Shown here in pieces: positions 1-9,449 of a stretch of DNA of 34,331 nt (within the stretch, counting starts at the first letter, position 1; every line of letters begins with the position of its first letter). Both the position numbers and the translations under genes were made by a program. Source of the stretch: CAZSAT01 sp964604675 (GTDB taxonomy: Bacteria > Myxococcota_A > UBA796 > CAJQPC01); assembly GCA_964604675.1 (NCBI GenBank), contig CAZSAT010000078.1, positions 1 through 34,331 on the forward strand. The letters run 5' to 3'. The notes below the pieces were generated by a model. It had not been told where the DNA came from. It worked only from the letters and a program-made list of their open reading frames with translations, and searched no databases.

Positions 1-342
1 CAGGGTTGTCGGCCCGGACGTTCATCGAGCCACGTGGGGGGCAGCCGTCACAGGCACTCCACCAAGGGGGGGATTCGAAACGGGAACCCGGCCCACACGT
101 CGGTGGGTTGTTGCCGGGACCGGAATGGACCACGCGCCCTGAAGGAAGTGGGCGGGGCCCGTCCACGAACGAGGAACCACGAGGATCCCTGTTCAGGCTG
201 AAGTATTAGCCCGCTTGGCGCGGCTGTCAAGTGACTCCCACCGGTGTTTCCAAGGAGCCCGAGTGGCTGAGGTGGCGCGTAGGTGCTGGAGGATCGGGGC
301 TGGCCGGGTGGTCCCGATCCACACCTCGTGCCGACCGCGCGT
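1..342. other. Left-edge stretch without a convincing gene
   Basis: No reading frame here has protein-like composition on either strand. The short open frames are Arg/Pro/Gly-rich shadows typical of high-GC DNA. A TTCGAAT heptamer on the minus strand (around 72-78) recalls a tRNA T-loop, but its flanks do not pair. The only structured element I see is the hairpin at 291-320, listed separately. Confidence 0.6.
291..320 (-). terminator. GC-rich hairpin downstream of the FGE-like gene, possible terminator
   Basis: GGATCGGG (291-298) and CCCGATCC (313-320) are perfect 8-bp arms around a 14-nt loop, beginning 22 nt past the stop codon of the minus-strand gene that ends at 343. There is no U-tract, so it may stabilise the 3' end or act with Rho rather than being a classical intrinsic terminator. 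Confidence 0.35.
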
Positions 343-1401
343 TCAGAAGCTCGGCAGGCTCCGAGCCACCCGCGTGCCGATGTTGTAGTTCGAGACCTGC
401 GGGCTGAGCTCCACGCGCAGCGCCAGGCGAAGCCGCTCGGGGGTGCTCCAGAAGGAGCCGCCGCGGCGCATGCGGTACTGGCCGGCGTTCCCCCACGGGT
501 CGGTGGCGTCGGCGCTCGTGTACTCGTACTCGTGGTCGGTGGTCCACTCCCACACGTTGCCGTGCACGTCGTGCAGGCCCCACGCGTTCTCGCCCAGCAC
601 GCCCGTGTGGTTGGCGTCCTGGTTGTTGTTTCCGCAGTACCAGGCCACGTCGTCGAGGCTGCCGCCGTCGAGCTGGTAGTAGCCGTCGCAGTTGGCGAGG
701 TCGGCGTTCTCCTCCGCGGCCATGCCGTTGATGTAGGCGGTCTCGGAGCCCGCGCGCGCGGCGTACTCCCACTCCGCCTGGGTGGGCAGCCGGTAGCCGG
801 TGCACGTGTACGGGTTCTGCACGCTCTCGCAGAACCAGCTGCCGTCGTCGTCCGAGCAGTCGTAGCAGCCGGGCAGGCCGTCGGCCTCGCTCATGGCGTT
901 GGTGAAGGCCGCGGCCTCGAACCAGGTGATGGTCTCCACCGGGCAGTTGCCGTCGAGGCACGTGCCCTCGGACGGGTTGTAGCCCATGCAGGCCTCGAAC
1001 TGGCTCTGCGTGACCTCGGTCGCGCCGACCTCGAAGGCGTTGTTCAGCGTGACGAGGTGCTGGGTCTCGTCCTTGTCGCGGCCCTGCTCGCTCTCGGGGC
1101 TGCCCATGGTGAAGCTGCCACGGTCGACGATGCGCAGCTCGAGCGCGACACCGCACGCATAGGTGATGCGCTCCTCGCCGCTGGTGTACTCGAGCATCGG
1201 TCCCGTGTCGATCGGGGACGTGTCGCCGGTCTCGCCGGTCTCGCCGGTCTCGCCGGTCTCGCCGGTCTCGCCGGTCTCGCCGGTGTCGATGGCCCCCGAG
1301 TCGCCGCCGGAGTCGGTCGGCTGGGCCGAGTCGGTGGTGGGGGCCGTGTCCTCGGGGGTCTCACCGCCGGGCGCGTAGCACGCCCACATCCACAACAGCA
1401 T
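343..1401 (-). CDS. FGE-sulfatase (SUMF1) fold lipoprotein, catalytic cysteines absent
   Basis: A 352-residue protein. It begins MLLWMWAC, a very short lipoprotein-type signal with a putative lipid-anchored Cys8, followed by an acidic Thr/Pro/Gly linker with a Gly-Glu-Thr tandem repeat (about residues 40-60). The rest is a formylglycine-generating-enzyme/SUMF1-type C-type-lectin-like domain, with MGSPESEQGRD, GATEVTQSQF, YRLPTQAEWEYAARAG, GNVWEWTTDHEY and a closing RRGGSFW...GTRVAR. True FGE has two copper-binding cysteines between the GGS motif and the final Arg; here those places hold Ser, Leu and other residues, so oxidation of a sulfatase cysteine is unlikely. The ATG at 1401 follows GAGGTGGAG. 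It is the last gene of the pruA operon, 47 bp after the sulfatase-like gene. A binding or structural surface role is inferred. Confidence 0.85.
   Translation of the reverse strand: MLLWMWACYAPGGETPEDTAPTTDSAQPTDSGGDSGAIDTGETGETGETGETGETGETGDTSPIDTGPMLEYTSGEERITYACGVALELRIVDRGSFTMGSPESEQGRDKDETQHLVTLNNAFEVGATEVTQSQFEACMGYNPSEGTCLDGNCPVETITWFEAAAFTNAMSEADGLPGCYDCSDDDGSWFCESVQNPYTCTGYRLPTQAEWEYAARAGSETAYINGMAAEENADLANCDGYYQLDGGSLDDVAWYCGNNNQDANHTGVLGENAWGLHDVHGNVWEWTTDHEYEYTSADATDPWGNAGQYRMRRGGSFWSTPERLRLALRVELSPQVSNYNIGTRVARSLPSF
1222..1284 (-). repeat. 9-bp tandem repeat encoding Gly-Glu-Thr
   Basis: Six identical copies of ctcgccggt (plus-strand reading, 1231-1284) follow one diverged copy at 1222-1230. 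On the coding (minus) strand they encode repeated Gly-Glu-Thr in the linker between the lipidated N-terminus and the FGE-fold domain. The unit is a multiple of three, so copy-number change would alter tether length without breaking the frame. Confidence 0.95.
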
Positions 1402-1411
1402 CGTCTCCACC

Positions 1412-1440
1412 TCGTGTCGGCCCCTACATGGGGGCCACGA
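1412..1440 (-). other. Intergenic hairpin between sulfatase-like and FGE-like genes
   Basis: GGCCCC (1419-1424) and GGGGCC (1431-1436) pair around a 6-nt loop. TCGT (1412-1415) and ACGA (1437-1440) extend the stem past a 3-nt bulge. The element lies in the 47-bp gap within the operon. With no U-tract, it more likely affects mRNA stability or differential expression than full termination. Confidence 0.45.
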
Positions 1441-1448
1441 AGGTATCC

Positions 1449-3268
1449 TCACGGAGCAAGGTTGGTGGCGCCTTCCGTGAACGTCTGCTCGACGCTGACC
1501 TGGACCGCGATCAGCCGGTCCTCGGCGGACCGGATTTCTTCGGGTGTCAGGGTCGACGCCAGGTTGTTCCGCTCGTCGGGATCCTCGCGCAGGTCGAAGA
1601 CCTCGGTGGGCTTGTAGCCGTAGTGGAAGATGGTCTTGCGACCGGCGTCGTCGACCTCGGCCAGGCAGTAGCTGGTGAGCCAGCAGGCGGAGAGCACACG
1701 CGCATGCCCGGGGCCCAGCAGGCTGCGACCCGGCACGGTGCCGCGCCAGTCGGCCTCGGCGAGGTCGAGCACGGTGGGCAGCAGGTCGAGGTGGCTGCGA
1801 AGGCCCTCGTCGCGACGAGGTGGCCCGATCAGGTCCTCGGATCCCAGGAGCACCAGGGGGGTGTGCACCGCCTCCTCGTAGGGAACGTTGTTGTGGTACC
1901 AGCGTCCGTGCTCCCCGAAGCCTTCCCCGTGGTCGCCCACCAGCACGACCAGGGTGTCGTCGAGCAGGCCCTGCCCCGCCAGCGCTGCGAGGGTCGTCGC
2001 CACGAACGCGTCGACGTGGGCGAGCGCCTGATCGTAGGCCGCGGGCTCCTCCGCACGGCTGGCGGGCGGCTCCTCGCCCGGGCTCTGGAAGGGGTGGTGG
2101 GTGCTGACGGTCAGGAGCGACACGAAGAAGGGGCGTTCGGGCGCTTCGTCGAGCCAACGCAGCAGGGGATCGATCAGCGCGTTCTCGTCGACGCCGAAGT
2201 AGCCCGTCTCGGCCCAGTCCCCGTCTTGCAGCAGGTCCTCACCGTAGACCCCGTGGTCGAAGCCGAGGTTCTCCACGAGGCCCGGACGCTGTTCGAAGCT
2301 GCCCAGCGCCGACTGGATCCAGAGGCTCCGGTAGCCCTGGTCGCCGAGGAGGTGGGGCAGGCACCGCAGGGGCAGGCCGCCCGGCTGGGCCTCGGAGATG
2401 GGCATCGCGAGCCGCGGGTACATGCCGCACATCAGGCCCACCACGGCCTTGGACGTGTGGATGACGCTGGCGTAGGCGCGGTCGAACGAGACCCCGCTGT
2501 CGTCCAGCGCGCGCAGGGTCGCGTGCTCGCGGAAGCGGTCGTAGCGGGTGGACTCGAGCACGAACACGAGCACGTTCGGTCGGCGACCGAGCGCCTCGAC
2601 CACGGGCGCGTCGTAGATCGGCTCGGCCAGCTCCGGGCGCAGCCGATCGGCGGCGTAGCGGACCCGGGGGAACAGCAGCACCGCGTCCACGAAGGTGCTG
2701 GTGACGGCCAGGGGTGCTCGGCCCCCGCCCAGCCAGACGGCCCACGGCAGGAGGAGGCCTGCGAGCGCGGCCGGTGCAGCGAGACGCGTGGACAGGCTGA
2801 GCAGAGGGCGCGTGGCCACGAGGCTGGCCAGCAGGAGCCACAGGGGCACCGCGGCCAGCATGAGCACGAAGCGCGCGGTCATCAGCTCGACCACCAGCGC
2901 GTCGAGCAGCTCCACGTTCGCGAGCACGTACACCCAGAGCTCCGAGGTGCTCCGGGCGCCAGCGATCACGAAGCTCTGGTGGTCGACCAGGGCGAGCAGG
3001 TAGAGGGCGAGGTGGCTGTTGGCGAAGCCCCAGCGCCAGGAGCGATCCGCCCAGCGCCGTTGGACGGCCGCACCCGCGATCGCCAGCCAGGCCGCCTCGA
3101 ACACGAGCGCCACCCCGGCTTCGGGCACCATCAGGCCGATGGCGGTGGGCCAGGTGAGCTCGTCGAGCCCCGCCACGAGGATCAGGCGCTGGTACTGGAG
3201 CCAGACCAGGGCCACCGCGAGGAACAGGCCGTGGGCCGCGCAGGCCCAGGCGCGCTCCGTCAGGGTGC

Positions 3269-3272
<4 letters not shown>
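1449..3272 (-). CDS. Membrane-anchored sulfatase/phosphotransferase-like (alkaline phosphatase superfamily) protein
   Basis: A 607-residue protein with about five hydrophobic segments in residues 10-200, then a periplasmic PF00884-type domain. Metal-site landmarks are VLES (Glu240), the HTSK segment (272-275), THHPF (391-395) and GDHGEGFGEHG (446-456, Asp447 and His448). The nucleophile region reads HTSKAVVG, so Thr273 or Ser274 takes the place of the Cys/Ser-x-Pro-x-Arg signature of formylglycine sulfatases. This resembles LtaS/OpgB/EptA-type phosphoglycerol or phosphoethanolamine transferases. An envelope-modifying transferase or hydrolase is therefore inferred, with unknown substrate. The GTG at 3272 overlaps the pruA stop as GTGA, indicating translational coupling. 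A true arylsulfatase is less likely because the modification motif is missing. Confidence 0.85.
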
Positions 3273-4891
<1,619 letters not shown>

Positions 4892-4906
4892 GGGGACCTC
4901 CGGGCT

Positions 4907-4920
4907 GCGTTGGTTAACGC
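4907..4920. promoter_or_regulatory. Inverted repeat between divergent pruA and PEP-synthase-like genes
   Basis: GCGTT-GGTT-AACGC is a perfect 5-bp inverted repeat in the 35-bp gap between the two divergent starts. Its position suggests an operator or a cruciform within a shared promoter. No -35/-10 pair is convincing nearby, so the function is a guess. Confidence 0.3.
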
Positions 4921-4926
4921 TCGGAG

Positions 4927-7392
4927 GTGGCGCGCGTCTCTCCCCCCTTCATCGTTGCCCTGGGCGCCGTCGAAGCCTCGGATGTGCGGGGTTTCGGCGG
5001 CAAGGCCACCTCGCTGTCCCGCTTGATCCGGGCGGGGCTCCCGGTGCCCGATGGCGTGGTGGTCTCGCGTTCAGCGATGCGGGAGACCCTGCGCGCCGGG
5101 CGGCTCGAGGAGCTGGCGCGCGCCGCGCTTCGGGGCGAGGGAGCCGACGACCTGCTGCGTGGGCTGGCCGAGGTCCGGCTGCCGGCGGAGGTCGCCGGTG
5201 CGCTCCGCGAGGCCGCCGAGCGGCTCGGGCCGAGGCTCGTGGTGCGCTCGTCCGCCGTCGACGAGGACGGTCACGGCCGGAGCTTCGCCGGGCAGTACCT
5301 GACCCGGATCAACGTGGCGCCGGGGGATGCGCTGGAGGAGGCGGTGAAGGCCTGCTGGGCCTCGTGGTTCTCCGAGACCGCGGCGGCCTACCGGGGGCGC
5401 CGGCGGATCCCGATCGACGGCATGGCGGTGGTCGTGCAGACCCTGGTCGACGCGCGCGCCGCGGGGGTGCTGTTCAGCGTGAACCCGGTCACGGGGAGCT
5501 GGAAGGAGATCGTGATCGAGGGGGCCTGGGGCCTGGGCGAGGCGGTGGTGAGCGGCCGGGTCGCGCCCGACCGCTACGTGCTGTCGCGGCCGTCGCGCCT
5601 GCCGCGCGTGAAGGGAACCGGTCACGTGGAGCGCCTGATCAACCGGCTCCGGGTCGAGGAGACGCACGCCGACGTGGTGGCGCAGCGACGCAGGCTGGCG
5701 CCGGTGGACGGCGGTGTGGACTGGGTGGAGGTGGGCCGGCCAACCGATCGCAAGCTGTCGCACGCGGACACGCGGCGCCTCGCCCGCGCCGGCCTGCGCG
5801 CGGAGGCCCTGCTCGGCGAGCCCGTGGACTGCGAGTGGGCGCTCGATGGCGGCGGTCGGCTGTGGATGCTGCAGGCGCGTCCGGTCACGGCCGCGGGTCC
5901 GCCGCTTCGTGGCGAGCAGGTCCTGTGGACGCGCCGCTTCCTCTCCGAGCGTTGGGGCGGCCAGGCCACCCCGATGGGATGGTCGATCATCGCGCCGCTG
6001 CTCGACTGGTTCATCGCCTACCCGGACACCGCCCGCCGCTACCTCGGTGGACAGCCCCCCACGCGGCTGCACCACGGCTTCCCGTACTTCAACGTCACGG
6101 TCTTCCGCCACCTGGCCTTCAAGTGGCCGGGGGCCCCGCCGCCGCGCTTCATGCTCGACTTCCTGCCGCCCGACGAGGTCGAGCGCTGGACCCGGCGACG
6201 CGCCGTCGCCCCGGACTGGCGCGTGTATGGGTCGATCTTCGCGTGGACCTGGCGCGAGAAGCGCTGGCAACGCTTCCGCTGGAACCCCTGGACCAACCAC
6301 AAGGCCTGGGCGGAGCTGCTGCTGCGGCTGGATGCCGAGGTGCCGCTGATCGCGGCCGGGGACGACGAGTCCGCCGTGAGGCGCGTCGAGGCGGGCATCG
6401 AGCTGGTGCGCGACTACGTGAAGGTGCACATCACCTCGCTCTTGTTCGCGAACCTCTTCTACGAGGTCGCCGAGAACCGCCTGCCGAGGGAGCTGCGGAC
6501 GGCGGTGCTGCGCTGTCCCGAGGAGAACCTCACGCTCCGCACGAACCGCGCCCTCTGGGAGCTGGGGCAGGGTGGCGACCGGGAGGCCTTCTTCCGAACC
6601 TTCGGGCACCGCGCGGTGAGCTCGAGCTGGGAGATCTTCAGCCCGCGCTGGGCGGAGCGCCGCGAGCACGTGCTCGCGCTGGCGGGTGCGATGCCGTCCG
6701 ATCCCTCGGCGGCTTCGCTCGCGCGGCAGGTCGAGACCGAGCGGGCCCTGGCCGCGACCCGTCGGCTCGACCGGTGGACGCGGGAGTGGGTGCGGCTCGC
6801 GCGCATCTACCTGCAGCTCCGGGAGGACCAGCGCTTCCACTTCGACCGCTTGCTGTACGCGCTGAAGCAGGCCCTCGAACAGGTGGGTCGGCTGCGCGGT
6901 GTGCACGATGTCCGCTGGCTGCGTTGGCCGGAGCTGAGGGACGGTGAGGTGGCCGCCTCCGCCGGCCGCGCCGAGCGCTGGGCGGGCTGGGCGAAGGAGC
7001 CGCCGCCGATCTTCCTGCGCGGCGACGACGCGGTGGACGAGGTCGTGGGCGGCCGGGTGATGAAGGGGCTCGGGATCAGCCCGGGCCGGGTCACCGGCAC
7101 GGTGCGCGTGCTGGCCTCTCCCGAGGCGGGGCGGCTCGCGCGCGGCGACATCCTGGTCGCCCACACCACGGATCCGGGGTGGACCCCGCTCTTCTCCGTG
7201 GCTGGCGGCGTGGTGCTGGAGCTCGGGTCGATGTTGTCCCACGGCGCGGTCGTGGCGCGGGAGTACCGGCTGCCCGCGGTCGTGAACGTGGCGGGGGCGT
7301 GCACGGGCCTGCGCGACGGTCAGCGGGTGACGGTGGACGGGAGCCGGGGCGAGGTGCGCGTGGAGGACGACCAGGACCCGCTCAGTAGCTGA
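4927..7392 (+). CDS. PEP synthase / rifampin phosphotransferase-like enzyme
   Basis: An 821-residue protein. The N-terminal PPDK-type ATP-binding domain (about residues 8-320) shows FGGKATSLSRL, LVVRSSAVDED, SFAGQYLT and AAGVLFSVNPVTG. A poorly conserved middle region (about 330-690) carries many Trp and Arg residues. The C-terminal PEP-utiliser mobile domain contains ISPGRVTGTVRV and MLSHGAVVAREY, where His772 is the expected phosphocarrier. The family moves a phosphate from ATP through this His to pyruvate (PpsA) or to a bound small molecule such as rifampin (Rph). The ATP-middle-His order and the absence of a PEP-binding TIM barrel favour the Rph-like group, acting on an unknown substrate. 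The GTG at 4927 touches GGAG, so the start is slightly uncertain, but the PPDK motif begins at once. Its 3' end overlaps livM by 11 bp. Confidence 0.85.
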   Translation: MARVSPPFIVALGAVEASDVRGFGGKATSLSRLIRAGLPVPDGVVVSRSAMRETLRAGRLEELARAALRGEGADDLLRGLAEVRLPAEVAGALREAAERLGPRLVVRSSAVDEDGHGRSFAGQYLTRINVAPGDALEEAVKACWASWFSETAAAYRGRRRIPIDGMAVVVQTLVDARAAGVLFSVNPVTGSWKEIVIEGAWGLGEAVVSGRVAPDRYVLSRPSRLPRVKGTGHVERLINRLRVEETHADVVAQRRRLAPVDGGVDWVEVGRPTDRKLSHADTRRLARAGLRAEALLGEPVDCEWALDGGGRLWMLQARPVTAAGPPLRGEQVLWTRRFLSERWGGQATPMGWSIIAPLLDWFIAYPDTARRYLGGQPPTRLHHGFPYFNVTVFRHLAFKWPGAPPPRFMLDFLPPDEVERWTRRRAVAPDWRVYGSIFAWTWREKRWQRFRWNPWTNHKAWAELLLRLDAEVPLIAAGDDESAVRRVEAGIELVRDYVKVHITSLLFANLFYEVAENRLPRELRTAVLRCPEENLTLRTNRALWELGQGGDREAFFRTFGHRAVSSSWEIFSPRWAERREHVLALAGAMPSDPSAASLARQVETERALAATRRLDRWTREWVRLARIYLQLREDQRFHFDRLLYALKQALEQVGRLRGVHDVRWLRWPELRDGEVAASAGRAERWAGWAKEPPPIFLRGDDAVDEVVGGRVMKGLGISPGRVTGTVRVLASPEAGRLARGDILVAHTTDPGWTPLFSVAGGVVLELGSMLSHGAVVAREYRLPAVVNVAGACTGLRDGQRVTVDGSRGEVRVEDDQDPLSS

Positions 7393-8476
7393 AGGGCCAG
7401 GTCAGGAAGTAGCGCTTGATCTTCAACCAGATGCCGAACAGCCCCAGGGGCTCCCAGATCAGGAAGGCCGCGACCACGAGGCAGAAGAGCACCGTGGACT
7501 GCTGGGCGCTCGACAGCTCCGAGAGGAACGGCACGTGCCGCCCCACGTCCTGCGCGAGCGGGGTGAGGAAGACGAACGCGAGCGCGCCGGCCACCGCACC
7601 GAACACCGTGCCGATGCCGCCCAGCACGATCATCGCGATGTACTGCACGCTCATGTTCAGGTCGAAGGGGGGCTCGATGGTGATGTACTGCTGCTGGAAG
7701 GCGAACATCGCCCCGGCCACCCCGGCCAGGAAGCTGGAGATGCCGAAGGCCAGCACCTTGGTGCGTGCGGGGTTCACCCCCAGCGCCGAGGCCGCGAGGT
7801 CGGAGTCCCGGACGGCCATCATCGCGCGGCCGAGGCGGCTGCGGCGCAGGTTGTGGGCGAGCAGCACCGTGAGCAGCGCCACGGTGCAGAACACCGCGTA
7901 GAGCTTGCGGGAGAAGTCGAGCTCGATGGGCCCGAGCTGCGTGGTGGCCGAGAACGCCCCCAGGCTGCTCTCCCCGTCCGCTCCACCAAAGCCGACGTGC
8001 ATGGGCACCGCGATGCCGGAGATGCCGTGGGTGAGGTCGTGGGCCGAGAGCAACACGTGGTTGACCAGGAACACCAACCCGAGGGTGACGAGCGCGAGGT
8101 AGAGCCCCCGGAGCCGCAAGGCGAAGGGACCGACGAGCAGGCCGGCGAAGGCAGCGACCAGACCGCCCGCCGGCAGGCCGAGCCAGAAGGGCAGGTGCAG
8201 CTGCTCCCCGAGCACGGCGGCGGTGTAGGCCCCGAGCGCGAGGAAGGCGGCGTGGCCGAGGCTCACCTGGCCGCAGAAGCCGGTGAGGATCATCAGGGCG
8301 GTGGAGCCGACGATGCTCACCAGGGCGAGGTTGGCCACGCTCATCCACCGTGCGTCGGCCAGCGCCGGGTAGGCCACGACCACGACGAGCGCCGCCACCA
8401 CGCCGAGCCGGTGCCAGGTGTCGGGGAAGCGCTCGAGGTGCTGGGCCTGGTGGGTGACGAGCGCGCGGGTGGGCAT
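7382..8476 (-). CDS. livM: Branched-chain amino acid type ABC transporter permease LivM
   Basis: A 364-residue multi-spanning protein of the LivM family, an inner-membrane permease for branched-chain amino acids or similar amides and acids. Family hallmarks are GFCGQVSLGHAAFLALGAY, FALRLRGLYLALVTLG, GRAMMAVRDSDLAASALG with the EAA-type loop, and IAMIVLGGIGTVFGAVAGA. The ATG at 8476 lies 3 bp after the livH stop. Its stop codon overlaps the opposing PEP-synthase-like gene by 11 bp. The ATP-binding subunits (LivF/LivG) and the periplasmic binding protein are not in this window, so substrate cannot be assigned. Confidence 0.93.
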   Translation of the reverse strand: MPTRALVTHQAQHLERFPDTWHRLGVVAALVVVVAYPALADARWMSVANLALVSIVGSTALMILTGFCGQVSLGHAAFLALGAYTAAVLGEQLHLPFWLGLPAGGLVAAFAGLLVGPFALRLRGLYLALVTLGLVFLVNHVLLSAHDLTHGISGIAVPMHVGFGGADGESSLGAFSATTQLGPIELDFSRKLYAVFCTVALLTVLLAHNLRRSRLGRAMMAVRDSDLAASALGVNPARTKVLAFGISSFLAGVAGAMFAFQQQYITIEPPFDLNMSVQYIAMIVLGGIGTVFGAVAGALAFVFLTPLAQDVGRHVPFLSELSSAQQSTVLFCLVVAAFLIWEPLGLFGIWLKIKRYFLTWPFSY

Positions 8477-8479
8477 GGC

Positions 8480-9367
8480 TCAGACCCGCTCGATCAGCGG
8501 CTTGCCGAAGAGCCCGTAGGGGCGCACGACCAGGAAGGCGATCATCAGCAGGTACGGGAACACGGCGTGGAAGTTGTGCCCGAAGTCACCCAGGGCAGGG
8601 TTCACGTAGGCCTGCGCCGCGACCTCCAGCACGCCGAGCGCGAGCGCGGCGAGCACCGTTCCGCCGGGGGACTCCAGGCCACCCACGATGACCGCCGGGA
8701 AGGCGCGGAGGGCGACAAAGCCCAGGTTGGCGTCGACGTTGCGCGGGAACATGGCCAGGAAGACCCCGCCCAGCGCGGCGAGCGCGCCGGCCAAGAACCA
8801 GGTGGAGCTGAGCACCCGCCCCACCCGGATGCCGAGGGCCATCGCGACCTCCTGATCGCTGGCCGTGGCCCGCATGGCCACGCCGAAGCGCGAGAAGCGG
8901 TGCAGCGCGAAGAAGCCGCCCAGCGCGAGGCCCGCGGCCCCGAGCGCGGCGACCGAGGACCACAGCACGCTCGCGCCGCCGAGCTCGACGGCTGCCGTGG
9001 GGTCCCAGGGCGTGGGCATGCCGCGCGGATCGGCGCCCCACGCGACCACGATGAGCGCCCGGAGCACCATGCCCACGAAGATGGTGAGGATGATGGTCAC
9101 GAACACCGGCCGGCCCACGAGCGGCCGGAGCACCGTGCGCTCCACTCCTGCGGCCAGCACCCCCGTGCAGGCCATCGCCCCGATCAGCGCCAGCGGCCAG
9201 GGGAGCCACGCGCTGAGCGTGGTCATCGCGAACGCCCCCACGCACAAGAGCTCGCCCTGCGCGAAGTTGAAGACCTCGCTCGAGCGGTAGATCACCACGA
9301 AGCCGAGCGCGACGAGCGCGTAGACGGCGCCGAGCGCGAGACCGGAGACGAGCAGTTGGACGACCAT
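8480..9367 (-). CDS. livH: Branched-chain amino acid type ABC transporter permease LivH
   Basis: A 295-residue, highly hydrophobic permease with the LivH signatures VYALVALGFVVIYRSS, NFAQGE, GVAMRATASDQEVAMALG (interaction loop with the ATPase) and AVIVGGLESPGGTVLAAL. It pairs with LivM to form the transmembrane channel. The ATG at 9367 was chosen because MVVQLLVSGLALGAVYAL is the family N-terminus; the reading frame is open much further upstream, but there it is a shadow of the acyl-CoA synthetase gene. It follows that gene after 80 bp and precedes livM by 3 bp. Confidence 0.93.
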   Translation of the reverse strand: MVVQLLVSGLALGAVYALVALGFVVIYRSSEVFNFAQGELLCVGAFAMTTLSAWLPWPLALIGAMACTGVLAAGVERTVLRPLVGRPVFVTIILTIFVGMVLRALIVVAWGADPRGMPTPWDPTAAVELGGASVLWSSVAALGAAGLALGGFFALHRFSRFGVAMRATASDQEVAMALGIRVGRVLSSTWFLAGALAALGGVFLAMFPRNVDANLGFVALRAFPAVIVGGLESPGGTVLAALALGVLEVAAQAYVNPALGDFGHNFHAVFPYLLMIAFLVVRPYGLFGKPLIERV

Positions 9368-9429
9368 GCCAGGGCTCGGTAACGCCGCTCGGGGCGCGGT
9401 GATGCAAGGGGCGTGGCCAGCCTGCGAGC

Positions 9430-9449
9430 GAGGCGGGTGCTCCCGCCTC
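9430..9449 (-). terminator. Hairpin at the acyl-CoA synthetase stop codon
   Basis: GAGGCGGG (9430-9437) and CCCGCCTC (9442-9449) form a perfect 8-bp stem with a 4-nt loop. The right arm includes two bases of the TGA stop at 9448-9450. No U-run follows, so it may attenuate read-through into livHM or protect the upstream transcript rather than end transcription fully. Confidence 0.4.

Noticed and set aside
60..85. A tRNA-like T-loop heptamer (TTCGAAT) on the minus strand
   Set aside because: The flanking bases do not form a 5-bp stem, and no acceptor, D- or anticodon arm can be built around it.
1231..1284. The 9-bp run as a regulatory iteron or origin
   Set aside because: It is wholly inside a coding region, encodes a repeating tripeptide and has no replication gene nearby.
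283..1617. A 444-codon plus-strand frame opposite the FGE-like gene
   Set aside because: Its product is Val/Ala/Gly/Arg-rich and lacks motifs; it is the antisense of a clearly recognised gene.
343..2157. A 604-codon frame as one long protein
   Set aside because: Its first 250 codons are an Arg-rich shadow of the sulfatase-like gene; the true start is ATG 1401.
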